Source: Emydura subglobosa
Lineage: Eukaryota; Chordata; Testudines; Chelidae
DNA: 64,000 nt
Assembly: GCA_007922225.1 (NCBI GenBank)
Contig: ML680047.1
Location: 25,686 to 89,685, forward strand
Reading direction: 5' to 3'
Shown piece by piece: positions 23,901 to 38,900 of this stretch. The first letter of the stretch is position 1, and every line of letters starts with the position of its first letter. The notes under the pieces were generated by a model that saw only the letters and a program-made list of their open reading frames with translations, had not been told where the DNA came from and searched no databases. The position numbers and the translations under genes are program-made.

Positions 23901-26900
23901 CATCATACTTCCCTCTGTCAGTTTTTTCCTGTTTATTTTGTTGGGGAATTCTATTAAATGAAAGTGAGCAAAACAGGGAAGGTCAGAACCAGTGACTACT
24001 GGCTACTTGTACTTGGCATGGCAAACAACTGGGTCACAGACTGAAGCAGTAGAAGAGCAAGAGTTTTCTGGGGAGTAGGTTATGGTGAATTTAGAAATAC
24101 AGTTAGTAACGCAGAAGTATTAAAATCTACCAGTGGGAAGAAGGCTGGGCAGTATTCAAAAACATCACAAACAATATTCCCAAAAGCTCCGCTGTGAATA
24201 TACAAATCTGCAAACTCCACAATTCTACATCCAGTCCTTTGATTCACAGCTTCAGTTACAGATGAGTTGATCCAGAGGTAGGTGAAGACTGACTGTTGAA
24301 GACTGAAGACCTGATATATATGGACTTTAAATCATTTGTATGTATCTGATTGCTTTAATCATTTAACATTTCTCTTACAGTTTTTTCTTTCCTTTTATAA
24401 TAAACCTTTAGTTTTAGTTACTAAAGGATTGGCTGGCAGCGTGGAATTTTGGGTAAGATCCAAACATATTGATCTGGTAATGTAGCTGACCCTTTGGGGT
24501 CAGGAGAACCTTTTTGATAAAGAGCATAGAGTTTTAAATAACTTCTCTCTTTACTGGACCTAGTGACTGATTGGGAGCCAGAGACTGAAATGCAGTAAAG
24601 GGGGCTGTGTGTATTTTGTTTTAGCTTCTTATAACAAGTGGGGGGAATCAGAAGCATTGTGTGTTGGGAAAGCTGACTTCAGTGTCCCCCACCAGTGCTG
24701 GGAGACTCTGCTCTCCTTTTGCAGCCTGCCCTGACCTTGGCATTTTCAGGTGGCTACCCTGGGCACGGATGGGTCACAATTTAAACAGGTATGGATGCTA
24801 CACAGATAATATAGCCAACACTAACACACAAAAAGCAAAGAAATGCCACCCAACCAAACATACCTTCTATTCCTCTACTGTAGGCACATATCTGTTACCA
24901 CCACCTACCAAGCGCCACAAATATAACTACCTGATCATCACAAATGTCCCAAGCAGCCTACACCAAATACCATTAGTTGTACATGCACGCATGCATCAAA
25001 CTGCATAAAAATGACTCTGTTACGAACTCACAATAATAGGCCATCCATTTTTAGAAAAAAAAAAGAAAGAGGTAGGTTACTTACCTATAACTGGAGGTTC
25101 TTTGAGCTGGATGGTCCCTATGTGTATTCCAAATGTGAGGGAGTATCAATCAGTGATCAGCTTGGAGGTTGATGCAAGGACAAAAGAGATGTTACAATCT
25201 GCAGGACTGCACGGCCTGTGGCTGCATGGGCCATGGTGTAATGGGTGATGAAGATATGGTTGCCACCCACATATGTCATACCAGGAGACATCCACCTGGG
25301 AGGTCACATGCACCTGTGTTGAGTGGGCCACAATCCAGCTGGACAGCGAGGTGTTAAATCACACATAGCACTCTCTGATGCATGTAGAGACCCACTTTGA
25401 TATGCATTGTGAAGCAAGGGCTTCGCCCCGGGCCCTCTCTGCAAAGGCCATGAAGAGGCATGGAGAGATGCGAAAGGCATGGGTTCTGGCGAGGTAGAAC
25501 ACAAGTGCGAGGCGAACATCAAGCAAGTGCAGGGTCCTGTCCTCCAGAGTGGCGTGCAGCTTAGGATAGAAGACCGGGAGGTGGATAGACTGATGAGGTG
25601 AAAGTCCAAGACCATTTTTGGGAGAAACATATGGTGAAGGCATAAGAAGACCTTATCTTTATGAAGGTCTGTATACAGGGGATCAGCTATCAGGTCGCCA
25701 ATTATCTGACCCACCTACCGGAAGGAATGGCCACGAGAAAGATGACCTTCATGGATAAGTGTGAGAGGGAGCACGTGGTTAGGGGCTCGAAAAGGGGATC
25801 TGGTGAAGGCAGAGAGTACAAGATTGAGGTCTCAAAGGGTGTAGGTTAAAGGACCAGTGGGAAGCTGTTTATCAGCCCCTTCAGAAAGCAGGTGAGGAGG
25901 GGGGGCAGGTAAACACCAATTGGTGGTTCACTGGTGGGAAGAAGGCACTAAGTGCTGCCAAGTGGATCCTGACCGAGCTGAGGGTGAGGCCTGAGGGCTT
26001 AAGTACTAGAAGATAATCCAAGACAGTGGGGTCGGAGAAAGCACCAAGGGGGAGGTGGTGATGTTGCATCCAGGAGGTGAAGCATTTCCATTTCACTGAG
26101 TAGCCTGCTCATGTGGAACCTCGTCTGCAGTGCATAAGTGTATGCCACACTGGTGTTGTCTAAATGCGATCTTCATCAAAAAACCAGGTTGTGAAGTGAA
26201 GCGGGCCTCGGCTGGGATGGCAGATTCTGCCCCAGTCCTGGGTAAGGAGGTTCAGCAGAGCAGGGAGGTGGATTGGTGGATGGGTGGAGAGTTTGAGTAG
26301 GTCTGGAAATCAAAACTGATGGGGCCAGAATGAGACTATTAGTAGGACTGTGGCCCAGCTGTGTTGGTGTGACACACTGCATCCCCATATGCGCCCTTAT
26401 GGTGCAATTGTGAATAATTCATGTTCACTCTTATTGTGTATTGTTTAACAGAATCATAGATTAGGGTTGGAAGGGACCTCAGGAGGTCTTCTAATCCCAC
26501 CCATTGCTCAAAGCAGGACCAACTAAATCATCCCAGCCAGAGCTTTGTCAAGCCGCTCCTTAAAAAACCTCAAAGGATGGAGATTCCACCACCTCCCTAG
26601 GTAACCCATTCCAGTGCTTCACCACCCTCCTAGTGAAAAACTTTTTCCTAATATCCAACCTCCACCTCCACCACTGCAATTTGAGACCATTCCGCCTAGT
26701 TCTGTCATCTGCCACCACTGAGAACAGCCTAGCTCCATCCTCCCTGGAACCCCCTTTCAGCTAGTTAAAGAGAAGAGTGAGGGGGGATTTGATAGCCGCT
26801 TTAATGACCTGAAAGGGGTTCCAGGGAGGATGGTAGTTCTCAGTGGTAGTAGATGACAGAACTGTTGTTTAATGCAAAGTATGTCATGTAAGATTTTTTT

Positions 26901-29900
26901 GGAATGCTCATGGCATACTGGACATTATTGTTATAGTAATATGTTTGTTGCAATGTCATGTGCATGGTTTTATGAGGCTTCACTATGTAATATTCCCAAA
27001 TATATGTCTCATGGCTTGAGACAGATCTAAACAAGATGCTGAAGAGCAATTCTCACCTCATTAGGACTTGTATAGAACAACCCAGCTCAGCATTCCAAGA
27101 ACAAAGGACTGGCCCAGTTGTCAACAAATGAATCCATAAAGGACTGCAGTGACTCAGGGCATGGAGGGAACCATGCATGGACACAGTTTGGCACCTGACT
27201 CTGAAAGGTGGAACGAAAGAACATGTTAAAAAGGGGAGACACATTTTGCTGTTCTCTTTCTCTTCCACCTCCATCTTCAAACACCACCAAGCAACTGAAA
27301 TGCTGATCACAGGGGTAGAGCACGGTTGGAGGCAGACCAGCCAGCCTGTGGTGAGAATTATCTGAATATCTAAGGTTGCTGAACGTGTTAAGCTTAGTTT
27401 AGAATGTGGCTGGCTTTTGTTTATCTTGATCAAATCTGACTTTTTTTCCTCTGACTTATAAACACTTAAAATCTTTCTGTGCTTAATAAATTTGTTTGTT
27501 TGTTTGATCTAAAGCAGTGCATCTGGTTTAAAGCGAGTTAGGGACTCCATTTGAAGTGACAAGGCTGGTGCATATCAATTTCTTTGATAAACTGACAAAC
27601 GTATGAGCGTGCAATGTTCATTGGGCAACACTGAACATTGTAAGATGGCAGTTCCTACGGTTGCATCTGGGACTTGGTGTAGTGGCTGGGGTCATACCAT
27701 TGCATAATCCCATGAGTGACAGGCTAGAGGCACTCAGCCATTGAGTTGGGGAGCAACTAGCTTGCTGGTGGCTGTGCATGAGCTGCTCAGGCGTGGGAGT
27801 TCACACAGCAAAGCAGAGTAAGATGGGCTCCAGGAGTGGGGGATTGGGGGTGACACAATGATTCATCAGTCTAGATTGCAAAGGGGAACATCAGAGGTGG
27901 CTCTTGTGCAGGACTTGGGGAAGAAGGGGAACAGGGGGAAAGGTGTAACAGAAACTGCCCCACCATGGAAGAAGGACAGCACTAACCTGGGAAACGCGTC
28001 TCCTTGCTCCCAGGAGCAGCAGAGGGGAAACTTTTGTTTTTTGCAAGTGGCGAAAAGTTCCGAGTGTGGGGTGCCCCAGGCATGGCAGATGGAACGGAGA
28101 GTGGGGTTGTATAGCTCCCACTTATGATTAAGGTACCTGGTCTGGCTGAGCACATATGCCAGAGAATTCTGCATAGCCGGGAGGTATGCCACTTGGAGTT
28201 TGACAATGTGGTGTGTACACCAGTTCCAGAGGTAGATGGACTCTGCACAGAGTGATCGTGACGATGTCCCCTGGCCTGTTTATGTAGGCAACTGCAGTCA
28301 TATTGTCAGAGAGGTTTTGAACATGGCAAGCACAGAGAATGGACAGGAACGTGCGATAGGCCAAGCGGACCGCCTGCGGCTCCAGGACATGGATGTGCAC
28401 GCGGGCCTCACACTTAGTCCAAGCCCGTTGGGTAGCATGCCCATCGAGATAAGCACCCCGACTGACTAGGGAGGTATCTGTGGCTAAGGGAGTGCCTATC
28501 AGCACTTTGGAAGGGTCAGTCCACCAAGCGAGGGAAGCCCGGACCAATTGTGGGACAATCAATTTGGCATCCAGGTGGTCAATGTAGGGTCTGCAGAGTG
28601 ACAGGAACCACAGCTATATATATTATATGTGTAGGTGGTCATGTGGAATCACATGGATGCAGGCCGTCATGTGATTGGGGCTGCAAGACAGCGGTGCACC
28701 ATGATGCGTGGGTCGTGGCATAGGGCCACCACGAGGGACAGCGAAACGATCTGTCAGAAGAAAGGCCCAAGCTGCCACAGAATCGAGGAGGGCACTGTGA
28801 CGGTCCCCTCTGCAATCTGGATGGGTGTAAAAACTGTGTCACCCCAATCCCTCACCTCTGGAGCCCATCTTGTACTTGCTATACTGTGTGAACCCACATT
28901 CCTGGATCAGCCCACGCACAGCCTCCTGCAAGCAAGTGGCTCTTACCTTAGTGAGTGAGTGCTTCTGCCCTGTCACTCATGGGATTATGCAATAGAATGA
29001 CCCCAGTAAACACCCCCAGTCCCAGATGCAACCCTGGGAACTGCCATTTTACAGAGTTCAGTTTTGCCCACTGGACTCTGCAAACATGTCTTTCAATTTA
29101 TCAAAGAAATTGATATGCACCAGTTCTGTCATTCTAAATGAAGTCTCTACACACACCCAAACCACATGCACTGCTCTAGATAAAACAAACAAATAAGTAC
29201 TGAAACATTTTAAATGATTATAAGACAGAGGAATATAAATCAGATTTGATCAAAAGTAAATAAAAGGTAAATCACATTCTAAACTAAACTTAATGCTTCA
29301 ATAGCCTTACAATCTTTACATTGTTCTAACCACAAATTGGCTGACTCCTCCTCAGCCATGCCCTCCACATGTGGATAGTCTTTCAATTGCGTGGTTTTAT
29401 CTTGTAGATGGATTGCAAGAGAGAGTTCCTGGGAGCAAAATGTCTCCCCTTTTAACATGTTCCCCTGCCCTCCCTGACCCTTTCAGGGTCAGGTAACAAA
29501 ACTATCTGTGCTTGGTTTTCTCCATGTCCTAAGTCAAATGTGCACCACCTTATCAGATGCTTAGGCCAGTCCACTGTTCCTGAAACAGCTGGCTTGTTTT
29601 ATGCATGCCTTAGCGAGGTGTGAACTACTTTCTCGGCCTTTAGTGTTTACCTGGATCTGCCTCAAGCAATGTGAGAGATATATTTGGGAATATTACATAG
29701 CACAGCCTCATAACCACATATCATGGCAACAAATATCCTACTATAACAAGGATGTTCAGTATTTCCTAAGCATTCCAAAAACACCTTACACGCTATACTT
29801 TGCATTAAACAATACACTGTTACACTATAAGAGTGAACATGAATGATACACAATCAGGGTGTACATGGGGTGCAGTGTCACAGGCACCAATGAAGTAGAT

Positions 29901-32900
29901 TGTTTGCATTGGGACAAAAACGGATTTCCCCATGCCGAGAGCAGTGAGGAGAGTGCGGACGGCCAATGTAGCCTCAGCGAGGGATGGCGCAACCAGAAGC
30001 CAGTCATCTAGGTAGGGGAACACAGAGTAACCCAGTCATCTCAGCTGAGCTGCCACAACCGTGAAGACCCTTGGGGCCAACACGATGCTGTAGGGGAGAA
30101 CTCTGAACTGGTAGTGTTTGTTGCCCACATGAAAGTAAAGAAAATTGTGGTGGTTGTCAATGTGAAAATACATGTCCTTCATGACAACAGCTGTGCAACA
30201 TGCTCCCTGGTGGAGGGAGAGGATAACTGATGCAAGCGTCACGATATGGAACTCGATTTTCTTGATGAAGGTATTGAGTAGGTGGAGAGCGAGAATAGGC
30301 CTGAGCCTTCCTCCCTTTTTTGGGATGAGAAAGTACACGGAGTAGAAGCCCTTGCTGATAATGGGGTCGGGCACTGGTTTGATTGCGCCCTTCGCGTGGA
30401 GGGTGTCTGCCTCATGTTGTACCAGGTTGTGATGAGAGGGACTCCCGATAGGTATCCAGTGGGGGGGCCTGGTACGGAGGGAAGGCAAGGAATTCGATAG
30501 AGTAACCATGCTGTGTGATCTTTAGTACCCAATGGTCCATGGTGATCTTGCCTCAGTTGTGGGCAAACAGGACAAGACAGCCTCCAAAAGTGATGGGGGG
30601 AGGGGGGCTCACAGCTCTCAACATGCATTTCAGAACTGAGCTTTGGGGTGATGCTGCAGTAAGACATAGGAGATGGTGATGGCTGATGGTTGTGGACACT
30701 GTGACTGAGGATACCGTCAGGCAGGTTTCTGGTAATGAGGATAGGCAGCCTGGTATGCTGCGTAGGAGCACAGTTGGAAGGGTGGTCGCTGTTGTTGTTG
30801 ATGGAGTCCCAGGTGTGACATTCCCCTCTGCAATCTGGACTGGTATATTGCTGTGTCACCCCAATCTCCCCCACTCCTGGGGCCCATCTTTACTTGCCCC
30901 GCTGTGTGAACCCCCACTCCTGGGTCAGCCCACGCACAGCCACCTGCAAGCAAGTGGTCCCTGATTTAGTGAATGAGTGCTTCTGGCCAGCCACACATGG
31001 GATTATTCAATGGTGTGACTCCCTAGCCCCACATGTAACCCTAGCAACTGCCATTTTACAGAGTCCAATGCTGCCCACTGAGTCCGCGTAGACTTCCAGT
31101 AGTGGAGAAGCCATTGGTGAGGGCGGTCTGTGCACAAACACTAGGTGTGGTCTCTGTCCCAGGAGGAGCAGAAAGTCTGCCGGGGTAAGGAGTTGCGGTA
31201 CCGTAAGTAGCGTAGAAGGCGGATACGGTAAATCTAGGTGTACCGCTGGTAGGAGAGGTTCAACATGCCCAGGGGCCCAGGGGATGTCTCTTGACCACTG
31301 GAGTATGGAGGCATGCGCAGTGCGGAGACCCCGGTTGTGACAGAGGCACATGCCATGGGTGGCTGTTTTGGCGTGCAGCAGGCAGTGGTACCAGGGTGTG
31401 CTTCTTTCTCTTAGCTTTACCCTCAGAATGGGGAAGCTTAGGCGGTGGCACGGCAGGGTCTGCACGTGATGTCTCTCCCAACTTGGCATGGGTCAGGGAG
31501 GGAAGAACGCTGTCCTTGGCAGCAGTCCATGATGGGGACTTGCTGCTATGCCCATGAGAATGCTTGCAACTCTCGCATTTGGGCTTGTCTTGCACTGGAA
31601 GTACTGTTGGATCTGGGCAGGAGGTGGTTGGTGGGGCACTCACTGCCGGTGAAGGGTGGTGCACTGCTCGTTCTGGATTGGACATTACTTGCGGTTATAA
31701 AGCCTCCTCCAAGGGGAACTTCTGGAGGCATAATAGACAAGCCTCACAAGTCCACAGGAGAAAGGACTTACAGATCTTGCAGCTAGATGCACCTCCCCAA
31801 TGCAGTAAAGGCAGTGGCAGTGCTTGTACGTCGTGCAGTCTGAATCCTGGAATGTGGGGCATAGTCCCCTGACAGGGTTGGGGCAGGCCCTGAGCGGGGC
31901 AAGACTAACTACACTAACTATCAATTATCTATACAAGAAGAAAATAGAGAACTAGCTAACTATATACAACAGATGGGAGCTTTCTTGTAGTCAGACTACG
32001 ACTACACGGAGGAACAAGGATTGCGACTCCAACCATGCGGTGGTAAGAGGGAACTGAAAAAGCATTGCCTCGCCTGGCTTCTTATAACCTCGCCTGGAGC
32101 ACGAGTCAATGCACGACATGTACAGGTCAACGGACGCTGCTAGTGAAAACTTTCAGCTCTGGTGCATTGTGCACATGAGCACTCCGTGTTTGGAATACAC
32201 ATAGGGAACATCAGTCAAAGAAGAATCTATGGCACATATTAAGATGTGACATTCAGAAGTTATCACATTATGTACAGGCAGACAGACAGGCAGATGCCAT
32301 CAAGTTGAGTGTATGCTGGCAAGCCTGGCCAACTATCTTATGTTCCATTGTCTTTATTCAAAGAGGTCAGTCTTTGGGAGCTGCTGTCTGGATGATGCGT
32401 AAATGCTTCACCCCATTCCATCATTTTGAGTCAGTCAGCCATTTTTAAAAATCTATGTGACAATGTTTTATCTAAGCCAGTAGGATTCTTTGAAATATTA
32501 TCAAATGGTTTACTGAAATCTACAGCTAAGGACTGCATAACACAGCTCAAGATAAAAGTGTGCATATAGAAGCTTTCTTTGTACCCCCCGTCAGTGAGAC
32601 TGTTTCACATTGGCCTGGTCCCTGGTGTAACAGAGCAGTCTGAAGATGATAGCAGCTCACACTACCTTATTTTATTCTATTCCAGTTGTATACTGTCCTC
32701 ACTCACCACCATAGTATCTGACCACCTTCCTAAAGTGCATTATGTGACTAACATCTATCATGTGTTTTTCTTTCTGTCATCCATCTCTAGGAGGTGAAAT
32801 CACTTGTTTTGGTAAGGTTTATACAAACTGATGTGTGTTTTATTAGTGAAGGCAAGGTCAAGGTACACATGGCCCTTGGAGCATCAACTGGTGTGATCTC

Positions 32901-35900
32901 CTACCCTCTGGAGATCATCCCGTGGCTGGCTCAGCATCCACAATAACAAAATCAGGCCCATCATATAAATAGGGTGTGCCTTTTTCTATTAATTGGTTTA
33001 TTATATTTTTATAAAAAAGCAATCAAATTTGTCCAGCCATATTTAATCTTTGCAATCCCCAATCCTGCTTTTGGCTCATGGTTCTCATGTCCACATTGAA
33101 TTTATTTAATTATTTTTCTAGAGAGAGAAGTGTGACTTACAAGACAAGAATCTGACTGAGGACAGGAACTGCCAGCATCATTCTCTTTTCTTTTTCCCAT
33201 GGCACTAGATTAGTTTTTCTATAGTCTTTCGGTACTTATATGTTTTATCAGGAGCTACTGTAGAAGACTGTCCTTCATGACTCGTTCAAAATTCCTCTCT
33301 CTATTTTTTGTTGAATACAGATTTTAAAAGCAATTCAGGACTTCCTACCTTTGGAATCCTCATTCATTTCACCTCATTACTTTTTAGGACTTCTACTCTG
33401 TTTCAGAAGAGCTGTTCTGTCCCACAGTACAATGAAGCCCAGCCAATGAACCAAGGCATCCAGCTCCCTTCCTATCCTCTTTCCCTACCCACACAATCAT
33501 GAAAGGAACCTTCCTGTTCTCCCAACAGTGACCCAATTGCTTGCCAGAAAGTCTTGAACTCTCCTCTCGTCAGCCTTGCCCACCCTTTTGACATGAAGAT
33601 AAAGTCTCCTCTTCTCTACTTATAGCTGCCTTCCCTGTACACAGCCTACCTGTTCGAACATGAAGGCAAATTCCACCCCCTCTTTGGGAACATTCTCAAT
33701 ATCCAAGAAGCAATAGAGTTTAAAATACAGCTGCCACTGTCCTTCCTCCTCCTCTTCCTCTGAGCCAGCAAGTCTGTAAACCAGATGAGAGAAGGAAAAA
33801 ACTGATGAGCATCCTTATAATGAGTCATCCCACGGTATAATGCAAGGATATCACCAGAAGAGAACAAACACAACTTCCTGATTTGCCAGGAAAGTCCATG
33901 AGTGTAATGGACTTCCTGTTGCTGCCTCCCCCCATTTGGGATATTGACTCAGAAATCTGTGAGGATATGAAGTGCACTAGAACTAAACCATGTTCTTGGA
34001 ATGATAATTCCAGGTAAAGAGGTGAGGCGGAGCCATGCTATGTCAGAGAATATTCCTAATTTTCAAGATGTTTGTTTCTTTATGATAATTTGGTGTTAAT
34101 GAAAGGTGCTTGTTTGATAGCCCTGGCAACCAAAGTCCTATATGTATCTGCCAAACAGGTATAGAACAGACAGTGGCAATGTCTGTAATTCCTCCACATC
34201 ACCCTCTGTCTATGTGCCTTATTCCTACCCTGGAGGGAGCACCACGAGGGGGTAAAAGGGTAGCTTTGTTTCCATGTCCACTTAAGTCTTTGCCCTCTCT
34301 TCTGAGATGGATAACAAGGCAGCAATTATTAGTTCTGGTTGTGATGTGGTTCTGAAAATTGACCTTTTCATGTTTGTCCTGTAATGAGCCTCTTGTCTCA
34401 TAACACTCCCTTAGAATGACCTAGAGTACATGGATTGTGCCACAACACAGAATCATAGAAATGTAGGGCTGGAAGGGACCTCGAGAAGTCTTCAAGGACT
34501 TGGGTCATTCCTGATAGGTGTTTGTCCAATCCGTTATTAAAAACATCCACAACCTCCACTGGAAGCTGTGATGCCCTGCACCCCCATGGTGTAATGGTGT
34601 ATTATCTAATGCAAAGTATGTCACGTTAGATGTCTGTGGAATGCTCATGATGTACTGATCATTATTGTTATAGTAACATGTTTGTTGTAATGTCATGTGT
34701 ATAGTTATGAGGCTTCACTATGTAACATTCCCAAAGATGTGTCCTCATGGCTTGAAACATATCCAGGCAAAACTCTCCAGGAGTGGAGGGGCAGTTCATA
34801 CCTCATCAAGGCATGTATAGGACAAACCTAGCTCTGCCTTCCAGGAACACAGGATTGGCCTGGGCATCAACAGAAGATCAGTTGGACTCAAGTGAGTCAC
34901 CTCCCTTCCCTTGGGCAGCTTGGAATCATGAGAAGGTAACGCTCACTGACTCAGGACATGGATGAGTCTATATAAGGACATTGTTTGTCACCTGACCCTT
35001 AGGGAGGGGGCAAAACCCCAGAGTGGAGAAGGAACATTATAAAAGGGGAGACATTTGCCATGCTCTCTCCTCCACCTCCATCTACAAACACCACCAAGCC
35101 ACTGAAGTGCTGACCAAAGGGAAAGCCTGGCTGAAGGGAAACCAGCCAGCCTGTGGTGAGAAATACCTAAGTTTGTAAGGTTGCTGAAAGTGTTAAGCTT
35201 AGTTTAGAATGTGTTTTGTTTCTGTTTTTACTGACCAAATATGACTTGTTCTGCTATGATTTATAATCACTTAAAATCCTTCTGTACTTAATACATTTGT
35301 TTATTTTACCTAAAGCAGTGCATTTGGTTTGAAGTGTGTTGGAGACTCCACATGGAATAACAAGCCTGGTGCATATCAATTTCTTTGTTAAATTGACAAA
35401 CTTGTATGAGCTTACATTGTTCAGTGGGCATAACTGAACATTGTAAGACGGAAGTTCCTAAAGCTGCATCTGGGACTGGGGATATTAAGTGGGGTCATTC
35501 TGTTGAGTGGCTGGCTAGAAGCACTCACTCACTTAGTTGGGAGCTGCTTACATGCTGGAGGTTGTGTGTGAACAGCCCAGGAGTGGGGGTTTGCAGAGCA
35601 GAGCAAGACGGGCTCCAGGACTGAGGGATTGGAGTGACACAGCAATTCACCAGTCCAGATTACACCAGGGGAACGTCACAGAAGCCTACGCCAGAGTTTA
35701 ACTACCCTTATACTTAGAAAGGCTTTCTTAATATCAAACCTAAATCTCCTTCACTGCAGATTAAGTCTGTTACTTCTTGTCCTACCTTCAGTGGACATAG
35801 AGAACATTTAATCACTGCCCTCTTTCTAAATGCTCTTCACATACTTGAAGACTGTCTCAGGTCCCTCCCTAAGTTTTCTTTTCTTAAGACTAAACATGTC

Positions 35901-38900
35901 CAGGTTTTGTCATTGGTCAGATTTTCTAAACCTTTTATCATTTTTGTTGTCCTCCTCTGGACCCTCTCCAATTTGTCCACACCTTTCCTAAAGTGTGTCA
36001 CCCAGAGCTGGAGACACTACTCTAACTGAGGCCTCACCAGTGCTGAGCAGAGCAGGACAATTACCTCCTGTGTCTTTCCTACAGCACTCCTATTAATACA
36101 CGCCAAAATGAAATAGCCTTTTCTGCAGCTGCATCGTTCTTTTATTTGTTCTAGAAATGCCTCATCCACCTCCTCCTCCTGACTTGGTGGGAAGAGGTCC
36201 AGAGTCATACTTTAATTGTGCTGCAATATCAAAGGGATAGTGCCTTAGATTAACAGACAGCATGGTGTGATATAGAGTAAGCAGGAATAGCGGACAGTGA
36301 CAAACAGATAAGGAACCCAGATTGACAGAGAGCAGATTGTTTAAGAAGTGGGATGGTGAGAGAAGACTGAGAATTGGCTGTAAAAGGGAAGCCAGATGAT
36401 GGCATAGTAGAGCCTGGATAGGTAGAGCAGCCCTTAAATGACTAGGGAAGTGGTTGTGAACTGGCCTGTAGCAGGCCTAAGGGAGGCAGCTGTGCAGCCA
36501 TGTGCTGGGGCTGAGACCCAGGCAGATCACTGAGAAATGGTTGCTGTGACTAACAGAGCTAGTGTTTGGAGAAGACAGCTGATGTATGGCACAAAAGATG
36601 TGAACTGATTCAGACTGCAGAGAAGACAGGAAGCAGCACCTTGGGGGCCAGAATGCCTGAGCAAGCAGCAGCTGAGAGAGACTTGCAGGAGATAGACCAA
36701 CATCCTGCAGGCAGCGAGAAGTAGCCAAGGATGGAACAGCTGTCTTTCCTGGCTTCAGACCATCAGGAAAGTCTCAATAAAGGGCAAGAATTGGGAAAAG
36801 TTCAATGGCCCTTGAGGGGACACACTCTCTGTTTTAGAGACTACATCAGCAGGGTCCCAGCACAGAAAGGGGAGTAAAGACACCAACTGCCATCCTAACC
36901 CTGAAGGCCGAAGAATACCTATCAATGACCCTAAAGTACAGAAGGATCCACCCTGGGAACAAAGAAAGTACAGAAATAAGAGAACAGTCCTGCTTTCAAT
37001 TAGCTGGTGATTAACAACTACACTGAACCCAGAGGCAGCATGACACAGCCAGGCCCAGAGACTTACATGACAGCCAGCAAGTATCGAAGATGGGTAAAAA
37101 CATGGAAACTTTGGGTCTCAGTCTGCAATTGTCATCTTGGAGCATCAGATTCACATCTGACAGAGGCCTGGCTCCCTCCTCATGCCCAGCCTAGTTGGCT
37201 ACTAGGCTGGCTCAATCAATGCATAAAAGGACTGGTCATTACATCACACCAGCTTGCAGAACTTTATGAAAGTGTGTGTGAATGTGACGGCTTTTTAATA
37301 TTCTTACATGTACAATAAACGTGGCATATTGCCTTGTCTCCCTGAATAAGATCCTGCTAGACTTTTATTTTGTAAGTATAATGCCAGGTGACACCCAGAG
37401 CCAAGGTAAGGTCTGTGAGACAAATGACTAAAACTAAATCTTCCTCTCCTCCAACGGAGCAGTGCATTTGAACAAGCTCTGAGGGACAAAGATAGCCTTA
37501 TTATGCCCTCCTACTGGACTGCCCCAAGGGATTTGGTTAGGGATTACTCTGCACTTTTTATTACTGACCATGAAGACTTGGTACCAAGAGTATTTACTCT
37601 CTTTTCTGACTCCTAACCCAATAAGGAATTACTGAAACCTGGTGGGATTGGAATGTTAAAATCAATGGTTATAAACTGTTTAAGAAGGATCAAGTCAGCA
37701 AAAGGTGTGTGGGGAGTGGCACTCTACATAAAAAAATGGCATTACTTGGTTCTGAGTCACTGAAAACTCAGAAGAAAATTATCTTGAATGCTTATGGATC
37801 AATGTCTTAGCAGACAAAGCACAAGATCGGGTAATGGTTGGTGTCTGCTGCAGACCACCAAATCACACTAGAGAACAGGATGTCTGGCTCCTTATGCACC
37901 CATCTGTAATGTGTAGTGAAAATGCGTGATCAAGGATATTTCAATTTGAATGGCATATGCTGGAGGCCTCATGCTCCTAGTACTAAAATATTCTTGGAAT
38001 TTCTAAATATCATAGATGGCAATTTCCTAACTCAAGAAGTATTGCATCCAACATGGGAGAATTCTCTACTAGACCATTTTGTGACAGATCAAGAGGAAAT
38101 GATCACAGAATGAAAAATAAATGGTAGCTCAGGGACAAGTGATCATGACTTGATCACATTTATAATGTGCAAACACAGTAAAGTACAGACCAGTGATATA
38201 TATATTTGGTACTTTAAAAGGGCCAGTTTCATAAAGCTAAACACAATTATGAGCCAGATCAGCTGGGAGGAAGAATTTAATCAGAAAAATGTGAATGATG
38301 ATTGGGAATTGTTTAAGAACATTTTACTAGATGCCCCAAAAAATCACAATCCCACAATTGATGAAGAAAGCCGTATTGGCTAAAAAAACCGGCCTGGGTT
38401 AGAGGGGAAGTGAAGGCAGCTATAAAAAAAATACAAGAAATGAAAGGAAGTAGAAGTTGACAGTAATGAATACTAATCATAAGCTAGGAATTATAGAAAA
38501 TTGATAAGGGACTGGTCAACAGAGGTAAGGCCAAATAAAATGAGTTTTAAAAATATATTAGGAACAAAAAGCATCCTAACAAGGTTATTAATTCATTACT
38601 AGATGGAAATGATAGAGTTATCAATAATAATACAGAAAAGGTAGAAGTGTTCAATAAATATTTCTGTTCTGTATTTGGAAAAAAAATAAATGAGGGTGTT
38701 ACATGTGATAACACTCTTTCCATTCCAGCAGTAACTCAGGAGGATGTTAAACCGCAGCTACTAAAGTTAGACATTTATATATCAGGAGGTCCAGAAAACT
38801 TGCATCCTAGAGTTTTAAAAAGAGCTGGCTGAGGAGCTTGCTGGACCATTAATAATGATTTTCAGTAAATTGTGGAACACTGGGGAAGTTCCAGTAAACT

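Larger units (their letters stand above)
25077..32225 (-). mobile_element. DIRS-type tyrosine-recombinase retrotransposon with three nested LTRs
   Basis: Inverted termini share CCCTATGTGTATTCCAAA (25105-25140 and, inverted, 32185-32225). On the minus strand the order is ORF1-like basic/Pro region (31924-31007), RT (30509-29820, with PYLDDWLL intact), RNase H (28562-28128, [23 protein letters not shown]) and tyrosine recombinase (26096-25304). Frames are broken. The insertions at 26368-27895, 28796-29882 and 30814-31081 are LTRs of one family. DIRS elements are known from turtles, amphibians and fish and are rare in birds and mammals. Confidence 0.85.

Noticed and set aside
30239..30874. 211-codon minus frame overlapping the DIRS RT
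   Set aside because: It is a shadow frame of the RT region; the frame at 30036-30509 carries the conserved RT blocks.
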